Source: Verrucomicrobiia bacterium (GTDB lineage: Bacteria; Verrucomicrobiota; Verrucomicrobiia; Limisphaerales; DSYF01). Taken from it: a DNA stretch of 64,000 bases. Of this stretch, positions 43,964 to 52,562 are shown one piece after another (positions within the stretch are counted from its first letter, which is position 1; each line of letters begins with the position of its first letter). A program made the position numbers and the translations under genes. The DNA lies in NCBI GenBank assembly GCA_035765895.1, contig DASTWL010000088.1, forward strand, positions 1 through 64,000, written 5' to 3'. The notes beneath the pieces were generated by a model. The model had not been told where the DNA came from. It worked only from the letters and a program-made list of their open reading frames with translations, and made no database searches.

Positions 43964-46900
43964 ATGATTGGCACACTGGTTAAGAAGGTCTTCGGTTCAA
44001 AGAACGACCGCGAAGTCAAGAAGCTCCGCCCGATGGTGGCCCGCATCAACGCCATTGAGACGGAGCTGCAATCCCTTTCCGACGACGTCTTGCGGCAGAA
44101 AACCGCCGCCTGGAAGGAGCGCCTGGCGAAAATCACCGACAACACCGAATTGCAGACGGTGCTCAACGAGATCATGCCCGAGGCCTTCGCGGTTGTGAAA
44201 AACGCCTGCCGCCGCATGACGGAACGGAAGGAAAAGGTGCTCGTGCGCGGTCACGAAATGACCTGGGAAATGATTCCGTTCGACGTGCAGCTCATCGGCG
44301 GTTATGCGCTGCACAGCGGCCGCATCGCGGAAATGGCCACGGGCGAAGGCAAAACCCTCGTCGCGACCCTGCCGGTTTACCTCAATGCCCTCACCGGCCG
44401 CGGCGTGCACGTGGTGACGGTGAATGATTACCTCGCCGCGCGCGACTCCGAATGGATGGGCGCCGTTTACAAATTCCTCGGCCTGACCGTCGGCTGCATT
44501 CTGCATGACCAGCCGCCGCACATCCGGCGGGAGCAATACCAGTGCGACATCACCTACGGCACCAATGCCGAGTTCGGCTTTGATTATCTCCGCGACAACG
44601 GCATGGCGGCGCGCAAGGAGGACCAGGTCCAGCACGGGCACTATTTCGCCATCGTGGACGAAGTGGACTCCATTCTCATCGATGAAGCGCGCACGCCGCT
44701 CATCATCAGCGGGCCGGCGGTGCACAGCTATGACGAGATTTACACCCAGTGGAAGCCGACGGTGGAAAATCTCGTGCGCGTGCAGGACCGGCTCTGTGCC
44801 CGGTTCCTGCAGGATGCGGAAAATTTGCTGAAGAAGCTGCGGCCGGAAAGCGGGCCCGAACCGAAAGAGCGGGAAACGCTGGAGCACGAAATCGGCCTGC
44901 TGCTTTACCGGGTGAAAATGGGCGAGCCCCGCAGCGAAGGGCTGATGAAGCTGCTCGAAAACCCGGACAATCTGCGCCTGATGAACGTTGCGGAGCTTTC
45001 CCTCCACGCGGACCAGAAGAAAACGCAGCTCTATGCCGAGAAGGAGGAGCTGTTCTTCGCCATCGACGAAAAGAGTCACGAGGCGGACCTGACCGAGAAG
45101 GGGCGCAACGCCATCAACCCGGGCGATCCGGAGGCGTTCATGCTGCCGGACATCGCGACCGAGATTCACAACATTGACGCCGGGGCCGAGGCGGATCCGC
45201 GCAAGCGCATGGAGGCCAAGCAAAAATTGCAGGCCGACTACGAAGCCAAGGCGCAGAAGATTCACGCCATCAGCCAGCTGCTCAAGGCCTACTGCCTTTA
45301 CCTGCGGGACGTGCAATACGTGGTGCAGGAGAACAAGGTCATCATCGTCGATGAAAACACCGGCCGTTTGATGACTGGCCGCCGTTGGAGTGACGGCCTG
45401 CACCAGGCTGTGGAGGCCAAGGAAGGCGTCCAGATCGAGCGCGAGACGCAGACGCTGGCCACGATCACGATTCAAAATTACTTCCGCCTCTACACCAAGC
45501 TGGCCGGCATGACCGGCACCGCCGAGACGGAGGCGCAGGAGTTTTACGACATTTACAAACTCGGCGTGCTGGTCATCCCCACGAACCGGCCCTGCATCCG
45601 CCGGGACCGCAACGACTCGGTTTACAAGACCCGGCGCGAGAAGTTCGCCGCCGTGTTGAAGGAGATTCAGGAGGTGCACACCCAGGGCCGACCCATTTTG
45701 GTGGGCACGATCTCCGTGGAAATCAGCGAGCAGCTTTCCAAGATGCTGCAGCGCGCGGGCATTGTTCACTCCGTCCTCAACGCCAAGTTTCACGAACAGG
45801 AAGCCGAAATTGTGGCCCGGGCGGGCCAACGCGGCGCCGTGACCATTGCGACCAACATGGCCGGCCGCGGCACCGACATCAAACTGGGTCCGGGCGTGGC
45901 CGAATTGGGCGGCCTGCACGTGCTCGCCACCGAGCGGCACGAATCGCGCCGCATTGACCGCCAGTTGCGTGGCCGTTGTTCGCGCCAGGGCGACCCGGGC
46001 AGCTCGCATTTCTTCATTTCGCTCGAGGACGACCTGATGCGCCTGTTTGGCTCGGACAAGATCGTCAAATACATGGAGCGCATGGGCCTCGAGGAGGGGC
46101 AGGAACTCGAGCATCCATTGCTGAACCGTTCCATCGAGCAGGCGCAAAAGCGCGTCGAACAGCACAACTTCCAGATCCGCAAGCGCACGCTCGAATACGA
46201 CGACGTGATGAACAAGCAGCGCGAAGTCATCTACGGCTTCCGCAACGAGATCATCCACGGCGACGACGTGCGTGACCGCCTCATGGACATCATGGAGGAG
46301 GTCGTCGTCCAGAAGGCGGCGGAATACACGACCAGCGAGACGGAATTTGAACACTGGAAAATCCGGCCGCTCGCGGACTGGGTGAACCTGAACTTCCCGC
46401 TGGGCATGCCGGAAGAGGAGATTCGCAAGGCGGCCGAATCAGGCAAGGAATCCCCGGTTGCCGGTTCGTTGTATGACGGCTTGAGCCCGCAGCAGTTTGC
46501 GGTGTGCAATTTCATCACCGAAGCCGTGCGCCGGGCCTACGAACTCAAGGTGAGTTTCGAGCAGCCCGAGGCGCTGCAGAGCGTTGAACGGTTCACCATC
46601 CTGACCGCCATCGACCGGCTGTGGCAGGAACATTTGTATGAAATGGACAGCCTGCGTTACAGCATCGGGCTGCGGGCGCACGGCCAGCGCGATCCGTTGA
46701 TTGAATACAAGGCCGAAGCCTACAAGCTGTTTGACGACCTGATGGTCAACATCAAGACCGAGATTTGTCACAACATCTTCCGCAGCGCGTCCAGTCTGAT
46801 GGCGTTTGAAAACTTCCTGCGCAACGCTCCGCAGAAGACGCTGCATCAGGACACCAGCGCGTTTGGCGCCGGGGGCGGGGCGCCGCCCGTCAAGGACAAG

Positions 46901-47038
46901 TCGGCCAGCGATGTGGTGAGCGAAGCGGCCCAGGCATTGGAAAAGGCCAAGCCCGTTCGCACCGGCCCGAAGGTGGGGCGCAACGATCCTTGTCCGTGCG
47001 GCAGCGGCAAGAAATACAAGCAGTGCTGCGGTCGCTGA
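43964..47038 (+). CDS. secA: Preprotein translocase ATPase SecA
   Basis: 1024 residues. Walker A EMATGEGKT is near 124-132, VVTVNDYLAARDSEWMG, YGTNAEFGFDYLRDN, Walker B-like FAIVDEVDSILIDEARTPLIISG and MTGTAETEAQEF mark the motor, and ATNMAGRGTDIKLGPGV the second nucleotide fold. A C-terminal zinc-binding SEC-C tail ends the protein (RNDPCPCGSGKKYKQCCGR). The insertion between about 265 and 420 is longer than in E. coli SecA (901 aa). A weak hairpin (GGCCGGT / ACCGGCC, 47060-47083) follows the gene. Confidence 0.97.
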   Translation: MIGTLVKKVFGSKNDREVKKLRPMVARINAIETELQSLSDDVLRQKTAAWKERLAKITDNTELQTVLNEIMPEAFAVVKNACRRMTERKEKVLVRGHEMTWEMIPFDVQLIGGYALHSGRIAEMATGEGKTLVATLPVYLNALTGRGVHVVTVNDYLAARDSEWMGAVYKFLGLTVGCILHDQPPHIRREQYQCDITYGTNAEFGFDYLRDNGMAARKEDQVQHGHYFAIVDEVDSILIDEARTPLIISGPAVHSYDEIYTQWKPTVENLVRVQDRLCARFLQDAENLLKKLRPESGPEPKERETLEHEIGLLLYRVKMGEPRSEGLMKLLENPDNLRLMNVAELSLHADQKKTQLYAEKEELFFAIDEKSHEADLTEKGRNAINPGDPEAFMLPDIATEIHNIDAGAEADPRKRMEAKQKLQADYEAKAQKIHAISQLLKAYCLYLRDVQYVVQENKVIIVDENTGRLMTGRRWSDGLHQAVEAKEGVQIERETQTLATITIQNYFRLYTKLAGMTGTAETEAQEFYDIYKLGVLVIPTNRPCIRRDRNDSVYKTRREKFAAVLKEIQEVHTQGRPILVGTISVEISEQLSKMLQRAGIVHSVLNAKFHEQEAEIVARAGQRGAVTIATNMAGRGTDIKLGPGVAELGGLHVLATERHESRRIDRQLRGRCSRQGDPGSSHFFISLEDDLMRLFGSDKIVKYMERMGLEEGQELEHPLLNRSIEQAQKRVEQHNFQIRKRTLEYDDVMNKQREVIYGFRNEIIHGDDVRDRLMDIMEEVVVQKAAEYTTSETEFEHWKIRPLADWVNLNFPLGMPEEEIRKAAESGKESPVAGSLYDGLSPQQFAVCNFITEAVRRAYELKVSFEQPEALQSVERFTILTAIDRLWQEHLYEMDSLRYSIGLRAHGQRDPLIEYKAEAYKLFDDLMVNIKTEICHNIFRSASSLMAFENFLRNAPQKTLHQDTSAFGAGGGAPPVKDKSASDVVSEAAQALEKAKPVRTGPKVGRNDPCPCGSGKKYKQCCGR

Positions 47039-47184
47039 GCGGCGTGTTTGCCGTGCCTCGGCCGGTTTCAAAATCGACCGGCCCGCCGGGCGCATCGGCC
47101 GGGTGACGCAAAAACCGGTTCAATTGGCTTGCGTCCTGTCCGGTCCCTTTGTTCCTTTGGGACAAGCACCTCGGAGTTGTTGGC

Positions 47185-47802
47185 ATGGCCAGGCTTATCC
47201 CACAAGGTCAAGGAGGACTCACGCAGCCGCTGGAATTACGATTGGGAATCAATCGTCTGGGGCGGGGGCCGCAGAATGATTTTTCCATCGACCACGCCAC
47301 CGTGTCGGCGCTCCACTGCGAAGTGCTCCTGAGCGGCGATTCGCTCACCGTGCGGGACCTCGACTCCACCAACGGCACCTACATCAACGGGCAACCTGTT
47401 CGGACTGCGGCGCTGCAAAACGGACACTACCTCCGCCTCGGCAGTGTCGAACTGTTGGTCGAAGTAATCGACGTCAACGTGGTCATTCCCCAGCCGCGGA
47501 CACCCGCCCTGCCGCCGGTGTTGAAGACGGCCTCCGGGAAGAACGTGTGCATTCACCACGACTTCCGTCAGGCGGTTTGGAAGTGCACGCGCTGCGCGTG
47601 CCTGTTGTGCACGCCGTGCATCCACCGGTTGCGACGGCGGGGCGGCAAGACGCTTTATCTGTGCCCCGATTGCAGCGGCCTTTGTGAGGTGCTGCCGGAA
47701 TTCGCCAAGAAGCCGAAACGATCCTGGTTCGGCTTTGTGAGCGACAAGCTGCATCTGACCCGGCTGATTACCCGGCGGCTCCGCAAACCGCCTGATTTGT
47801 AA
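47185..47802 (+). CDS. FHA-domain protein with a B-box-like zinc-binding C-terminus
   Basis: 205 residues. The FHA domain has NRLGRGPQNDFSIDH, VSALHCEVLL and DLDSTNGTYINGQPV, with Arg, Ser/His and Asn of the phosphothreonine pocket present. After a Pro-rich linker (PQPRTPALPPV) comes a metal site with eight Cys/His (CIHHD, CTRCACLLCTPCIHRL, YLCPDCSGLC) resembling a B-box or treble clef. The C-terminus is basic. No kinase is adjacent. The start at ATG 47185 puts MARLIPQ before the first strand; a TTG at 47149 is less likely. Confidence 0.8.
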   Translation: MARLIPQGQGGLTQPLELRLGINRLGRGPQNDFSIDHATVSALHCEVLLSGDSLTVRDLDSTNGTYINGQPVRTAALQNGHYLRLGSVELLVEVIDVNVVIPQPRTPALPPVLKTASGKNVCIHHDFRQAVWKCTRCACLLCTPCIHRLRRRGGKTLYLCPDCSGLCEVLPEFAKKPKRSWFGFVSDKLHLTRLITRRLRKPPDL

Positions 47803-47879
47803 GCACTTTTTTCGCGGACTTTCCCGGCTCCCGCCAAGCAGTGCTAGACGCTGGTGAGGCTTTCCCTTAGGATTTCCCC

Positions 47880-48158
47880 ATGTCCAAGCCATCCAAGGCT
47901 GCGGAAGCGGCCCGGGCCGAGAACATATCTTTTGAAGACGCCATGGAGCGGCTGGAATCCATCGTGGATGCGATGGAGTCCGAGGAGCTTTCCCTGGAAC
48001 ATCTCCTTGCGCGATACGAGGAGGGCATGAAACTGGCCCGGGTGTGTCAGGCCAGAATCGCCGACGCCGAATTGAAGATTCAGAAGTTGGAAAAAACCGC
48101 GGAGGGCGCGTTCGCTGTGAGGCCCCTTTCGCTGGACACGACTGCCGAAGAAGCATGA
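47880..48158 (+). CDS. xseB: Exodeoxyribonuclease VII small subunit
   Basis: 92 residues with the XseB core ISFEDAMERLESIVDAMESEELSLEHLLARYEEGMKLARVCQARI in overlapping segments and DAELKIQKLE. Subunit of the mismatch-associated single-strand exonuclease; xseA is not in the window. Its stop overlaps the dxs start as ATGA (48155-48158), the xseB-dxs pairing known from many bacteria. Confidence 0.94.
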   Translation: MSKPSKAAEAARAENISFEDAMERLESIVDAMESEELSLEHLLARYEEGMKLARVCQARIADAELKIQKLEKTAEGAFAVRPLSLDTTAEEA

Positions 48159-50140
48159 ACCGATACCTCGACATGGTCGATAGCCCTGTGCACGTGCAAA
48201 AACTGACGCTGCCGCAAATGCAGCAACTCGCGGAGGAAATCCGCCAGGAGTTGATCACCATCCTTTCCCGGAACGGCGGTCACCTCGGGCCCAATCTAGG
48301 CGTGGTCGAACTGACCATTGCGCTGCACCATGTCTTTCAAACGCCCAGGGACAAGTTCGTCTGGGACGTGAGCCATCAGGTTTACGTCCACAAACTGCTG
48401 ACCGGGCGCAAAAACCGGTTCCACACCATCCGGCAAACGGACGGCCTCAACGGCTTTGCCCTGCGCACGGAGAGTGAACACGACTGCTACGGCGCCGGCC
48501 ACGCGGGCACGGCGTTGTCCGCGGCGCTGGGCATGTGCGCCGCACGGGACCAGCGCCATTCGGATGAAAACGTGGTGTGCATCTTTGGCGACGCGGCGCT
48601 GACCAACGGCATTTCCTTCGAGGCGCTGAACAACATCTCCCACACGACCAAGCGCTTCATCGGCATTCTGAATGACAACGAATGGAGCATCGCCAAGAAC
48701 GTGGGTGCCATCGCCACCTACCTGGGCAAGCTCACCACCAATCCGCGCTACAACAAGCTGGCCCATGATTTTGCCCAGTGGCTGCGCCGCATGCCCAAGG
48801 GCGAAGTGGCCTTGAAGCTGGGCCACAAGGCGGAGGAATTCCTCAAGGGCGCCATGACGGGGCTTTCGCTGGAGCAGACGCCCGGCGCTGGAACCGACGG
48901 GCGCGGCGGACACGGCAACAGCATTCTCTTCGAGGAAATGGGGCTGCGCTACCTCGGGCCAATCGATGGTCATGACCTGCCATTGCTCATCAGCACGCTG
49001 GAATTTGCCAAGACCTGCCGCGAGCCGATCGTCATTCACGTGCTTACCAAGAAGGGGCGCGGATTTGAGGCGGCGCAAAAATTTCCAGAGAAGTTTCACG
49101 GCCTCGGACCTTACGACGTGCGCACCGGCGACACGCCGGCCGCCAAGCCGGGTGCCGCGCCCATGTGGCAGGATGTGATGGGGCAGACCCTCGTGAAACT
49201 CTGCCGCAAGGACAACACCATCGTCGGCATCACTGCGGCCATGCCCAGCGGCACGGGCCTCAAGCATTTGGAACGCGACCTGCCGGACCGCTATTACGAC
49301 GTGGGCATTGCCGAGGAACACGCGGTCATCTTTGCCGCCGGCATGGCCACCATGGGTTTCCATCCGGTGTGCGCCATTTATTCCACGTTCCTCCAGCGCG
49401 CGTATGACTGCATTCACCACGACGTGTGCCTGCAGGATTTGCCGGTGACGTTTTGCATGGACCGTTCGGGGCTCTCCGCGAATGACGGCCCCACGCACCA
49501 TGGCTTGTTCGACATCGCCTATCTGCGCTGCCTGCCCAATCTCATCGGCATGGCGCCCAAGGACGAGGATGAACTGCAGGACATGATGTTCACGGCCTCG
49601 ATTCAGAAGCATCCGGTCGCCATCCGCTATCCGCGTGGCAACGCAGAGGGCGTGGCCATCAAGGATCAACCCGTTCCCATCGAAATCGGCAAGGCCGAGG
49701 TCGTTCAGAACTTCGCGAACAACGGCGGGCGGAAGATTGCGTTGTTTGCGCTTGGCAACATGCAACCCGTGGCGCGCCAGGCCAAAGAGCTGTTGACGGC
49801 CCAGGGGCATGACGTCGCCCTCATCAATCCACGTTTCTTCAAACCCATCGATGCCGGCGTGCACGAATTCTTCGGCCGCGCCGCCGACGTGGTGGCGACG
49901 TTGGAAGACCACGTCCTCATGGGCGGCTACGGTTCCGCCGTGCTTGAACTGTTCGCGGACCGGCACATCGCGACACCCGTTTACCGGCTCGGCTGGCCCG
50001 ACCAGTTCATCGAGCACGCCACCTCCGTGGATTACCTGCGCAACAAGCATGGTTTGACGGCCGAAAATCTCGTGGCCCGGGTCACGGAGCTGTTGGGCAA
50101 GGAAGCCGCCGGCACCAAGCTGGTTGCCTTGGCGCAGTAG
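48155..50140 (+). CDS. dxs: 1-deoxy-D-xylulose-5-phosphate synthase
   Basis: 661 residues, first step of the MEP isoprenoid pathway, thiamine-diphosphate dependent. Key regions: LSRNGGHLGPNLGVVELTIALHHVF, SHQVYVHKLLTGR, YGAGHAGTALSAALGM, TPP motif IFGDAALTNGISFEALNNIS, HVLTKKGRGFEAA, the transketolase-like YDVGIAEEHAVIFAAGMA and MDRSGLSANDGPTHHGLFDI. The TPP motif has GDAALTNG rather than GDGALTGG, as in several PVC-group enzymes (recalled). The reading-frame start at 48155 is coupled to xseB. Confidence 0.95.
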   Translation: MNRYLDMVDSPVHVQKLTLPQMQQLAEEIRQELITILSRNGGHLGPNLGVVELTIALHHVFQTPRDKFVWDVSHQVYVHKLLTGRKNRFHTIRQTDGLNGFALRTESEHDCYGAGHAGTALSAALGMCAARDQRHSDENVVCIFGDAALTNGISFEALNNISHTTKRFIGILNDNEWSIAKNVGAIATYLGKLTTNPRYNKLAHDFAQWLRRMPKGEVALKLGHKAEEFLKGAMTGLSLEQTPGAGTDGRGGHGNSILFEEMGLRYLGPIDGHDLPLLISTLEFAKTCREPIVIHVLTKKGRGFEAAQKFPEKFHGLGPYDVRTGDTPAAKPGAAPMWQDVMGQTLVKLCRKDNTIVGITAAMPSGTGLKHLERDLPDRYYDVGIAEEHAVIFAAGMATMGFHPVCAIYSTFLQRAYDCIHHDVCLQDLPVTFCMDRSGLSANDGPTHHGLFDIAYLRCLPNLIGMAPKDEDELQDMMFTASIQKHPVAIRYPRGNAEGVAIKDQPVPIEIGKAEVVQNFANNGGRKIALFALGNMQPVARQAKELLTAQGHDVALINPRFFKPIDAGVHEFFGRAADVVATLEDHVLMGGYGSAVLELFADRHIATPVYRLGWPDQFIEHATSVDYLRNKHGLTAENLVARVTELLGKEAAGTKLVALAQ

Positions 50141-50161
50141 GATTTCAGCGCCCACGCGAGC

Positions 50162-50190
50162 TGAGCGAGCGACACCTGGTCGCTCGCTCA
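50162..50190. terminator. Shared hairpin between convergent dxs and the 293-aa gene
   Basis: TGAGCGAGCGAC - ACCTG - GTCGCTCGCTCA, a perfect 12-bp stem whose right arm includes the stop codon of the minus-strand gene. No T-run on either side, so termination may rely on stem strength or Rho. Confidence 0.55.
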
Positions 50191-51069
50191 ATGCAACTCC
50201 AACGCCTTTCCCGTCGCCGCATCCACGGGACGGGTCTGGAGATATTGCGGAACCAACTGCTCTACGCTGGTCGGCGGGTGCCCCTCGGCTTGTTCGTAAG
50301 CCCGGGCCGCGCACCGGATGGCGGCCTTTCGGAGGTTGGTCACGGCCAGGGACAGTTTTTGCTCCGCCGTTGCCCGCACCTTGCGATTGAGCCAGGGCGA
50401 AGCCAGCCGCAGGAACAGGTTGCCCGTTCCAAATCGTCCGCGCCGCATCCAATCAGTTTCCCGGCGCAAAACCGCCGCCGGCGGCTCCCCATTGTTTGCC
50501 AAATCTTCCAGCTCCATTGCCGTTTGCTGCGCGGCGGCCGCATCCAGTCCTGGCAACGCGTCGTCGAGCGCGGACAGGCCCGCCGCCTGCACCGCGGCGC
50601 CCACCAGCCCGTCGATGATGACGCCTCCCCGCGCCAATTCCTGTCCGTAGCGAAGGCACGCGAGGGCGGTGACAACGGCGTCGTTGGTTCGTCCTTGCAG
50701 CAACGCCAGCAGGCTCGCCGCACCGAACGCCTGCGCTATCCGTTTCGAGCCGGCCAATTCGGCCATGTGATTGTTCGTCGTCGCTGTGAGCGAGTAGGGG
50801 ACGACCCGGCATTCCTGGTTCAAGCCGCGATATACCAAATCCAGAGCCGCTTGATTGGTCGCCACCATGGCCTGGAGTTCGGTTTTAGAAACACTCTTCC
50901 AGTTCGCCGAGTCCGCCGGGATCAACGCGCCGGCGTTGATGAATTCGACGTAACCGTTCGGGCTGGGCAGCGGCGCCTCGGGTTTGGGGCGCGTGAGCAG
51001 CACGGTGAGGCCGAGGACGGCCGCGAGCGTGAATGCGACAACGCCGATTTTACGGCCGGTTGATTTCAT
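50188..51069 (-). CDS. Hypothetical membrane-anchored protein
   Basis: 293 residues with one N-terminal helix (IGVVAFTLAAVLGLTVLLT) and a helical exported domain (QAALDLVYRGLNQECRVV ... LACLRYGQELARGGVIIDGL ... ALDDALPGLDAAAAQQ). The C-terminus ends like major-pseudopilin-like PVC proteins (AARAYEQAEGHPPTSVEQLV, QTRPVDAATGKAL). Function is unknown. Its ATG overlaps the stop of the 87-residue gene as ATGA. Confidence 0.72.
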   Translation of the reverse strand: MKSTGRKIGVVAFTLAAVLGLTVLLTRPKPEAPLPSPNGYVEFINAGALIPADSANWKSVSKTELQAMVATNQAALDLVYRGLNQECRVVPYSLTATTNNHMAELAGSKRIAQAFGAASLLALLQGRTNDAVVTALACLRYGQELARGGVIIDGLVGAAVQAAGLSALDDALPGLDAAAAQQTAMELEDLANNGEPPAAVLRRETDWMRRGRFGTGNLFLRLASPWLNRKVRATAEQKLSLAVTNLRKAAIRCAARAYEQAEGHPPTSVEQLVPQYLQTRPVDAATGKALELH

Positions 51070-51329
51070 GGGTTGCGTTTGTCACGGCGGAACCAGTAGG
51101 CGATGAACGATCCCAGGCCGCTGAACTTGAAACCCGGATCCACGTAGTGCTCGATGACGTAAAAGGCGAAATAGTAGGCCCGGCAGAAACACCAGATGGC
51201 CAGCGCCAGCAGCAATGCGGTTTTGCCGGTCGGTTGCTCCTGCCACACCAAGACCGCGGCCGTCACGCCCAGCAGCAGGAACAACACGCCCTTAAGCTTG
51301 ATCCAGTTCGGGTGGGTGAGGTCTTTCAT
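51066..51329 (-). CDS. Small hypothetical membrane protein downstream of lpxB
   Basis: 87 residues with two membrane segments (GVLFLLLGVTAAVLVW and TALLLALAIWCFCRAYYFAFYVI) and a basic C-terminus (YWFRRDKRNP). No family recognised. It lies 9 bases after lpxB and overlaps the 293-residue gene, so all belong to the lipid A operon. Confidence 0.75.
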   Translation of the reverse strand: MKDLTHPNWIKLKGVLFLLLGVTAAVLVWQEQPTGKTALLLALAIWCFCRAYYFAFYVIEHYVDPGFKFSGLGSFIAYWFRRDKRNP

Positions 51330-51338
51330 GACGGCGCG

Positions 51339-52562
51339 TCAGGTTTTCAACCAGGCATTCGTGATGATGCGGGCGGCGCGCTGGGCGGCACCCGGCCTTC
51401 CAAGGCTGGCGACAATCTCCCGTAAGCGGTCTTGAATAACCGCGCGGCGGGCCGGGTCCGCGAGCAAATCCAGGGCGGTCCGGGCGAGGTTCTCAGGCGT
51501 TGCGTCCTGCTGCACAAACTCGGGGAATATCGCTTCGTCCGCCAGAATGTTCGGCATGGTCAGCCACTTTACCTTGATCAGGCGTTTGGCGATGAGGTAG
51601 GTCGGCCACGACGTCTTGTAAAACGTGACCGCCGGCACGCCGAACATGGCGCATTCCATCAACACGGTGCCGGTCTTGGAGATGGCAAGGTCGGCGGTGC
51701 GCAACGCTTCGGCGATGCCGCCGACCTGCACGCGGCACGCCGGGCCGAGCGCGGCCAGCGCGGCGCGCACTTCGGCCGCCATCGTTTCATTGGGCGCAAT
51801 GGCGACGAATTCGGCCGGCCTGGCCTGGATCATGCGCCGCGCGGTTTCCGCCACCAACGGCAGGTGCCGCCGCACTTCATCCGCGCGGCTGCCCGGCAGC
51901 AGCACGATGTGTGGCGCTGCGGCAGCAGCAGCCGTTGCGTTCGGTGCGGCCGGGTTCGTATTGCTGAAGCGGCCCACCATGGGGTGGCCGACAAACGCCA
52001 CATGCAACCGGGGCACGCGCGCGGCATACCAGGCCTTCTCGAAGGGGAAAATGCTCAACACCAGATCGTAGTCCTGCGCCATTTGCTGCGCCCGGCCTTC
52101 GCGCGAGGCCCAGACCTGCGGCGAGACGTATTGCACGATTTTGGGATTCCAATTGTTGAACAGTCCACGTTCTGACCGGACGCGTTCGCGGACGGCGTGG
52201 GCGAAGCGGCGGTTGAAGCCGGAAAAATCCACGCAGATGATGATGTCGGGCCGGCGACGGATCGCGAGCTGCAGCAGCTCGCGCATCAGCTGGCGGAACT
52301 TGAAATAACCCTTGAGCGCTTCCGACAAACCGGTCACGGCGTGGGGCGTCATGTCGAACGCCAGTTCGACGCCAGCGGCGGCCATTTTGGGTCCGCCGGC
52401 CCCAAAGAAATGGGGCGTCAACGCGGTGCGCAGCGGTTGCACGTCGGCGCCGCTCTGGGCGCGCGCCTGCACCAGCCGTTCGCGCAGCGCGCCGACAAGT
52501 TCGGCCGCCAGCGTATCGCCGCTGGCTTCACCCGCTATGAGCATGATGGATGGCGGTCTCAT
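51339..52562 (-). CDS. lpxB: Lipid-A-disaccharide synthase
   Basis: 407-residue GT-B glycosyltransferase joining UDP-2,3-diacylglucosamine and lipid X at the inner face of the cytoplasmic membrane. LpxB landmarks: MLIAGEASGDTLAAELV, HFFGAGGPKMAAAGVEL, ICVDFSGFNRRFA, KIVQYVSPQVWASREGRAQ, FEKAWYAA, FVGHPM, VLLPGSRADEVRRHLP and SKTGTVLMECAMFGVPAVTFYKTSWPTY in overlapping order. There is an Ala-rich insert (NATAAAAAAPH) before the second domain. It confirms a lipopolysaccharide-type outer membrane. It overlaps the upstream Gfo/Idh gene as ATGA. Confidence 0.95.
   Translation of the reverse strand: MRPPSIMLIAGEASGDTLAAELVGALRERLVQARAQSGADVQPLRTALTPHFFGAGGPKMAAAGVELAFDMTPHAVTGLSEALKGYFKFRQLMRELLQLAIRRRPDIIICVDFSGFNRRFAHAVRERVRSERGLFNNWNPKIVQYVSPQVWASREGRAQQMAQDYDLVLSIFPFEKAWYAARVPRLHVAFVGHPMVGRFSNTNPAAPNATAAAAAAPHIVLLPGSRADEVRRHLPLVAETARRMIQARPAEFVAIAPNETMAAEVRAALAALGPACRVQVGGIAEALRTADLAISKTGTVLMECAMFGVPAVTFYKTSWPTYLIAKRLIKVKWLTMPNILADEAIFPEFVQQDATPENLARTALDLLADPARRAVIQDRLREIVASLGRPGAAQRAARIITNAWLKT

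Noticed and set aside
43997-46354. 785-residue minus-strand open frame opposite secA
   Set aside because: Same antisense shadow effect; the translation is His/Val/Leu-rich without motifs.
48296-50452. 718-residue minus-strand open frame opposite dxs
   Set aside because: Shadow of dxs; it extends into the divergent intergenic hairpin and the next gene without a domain.
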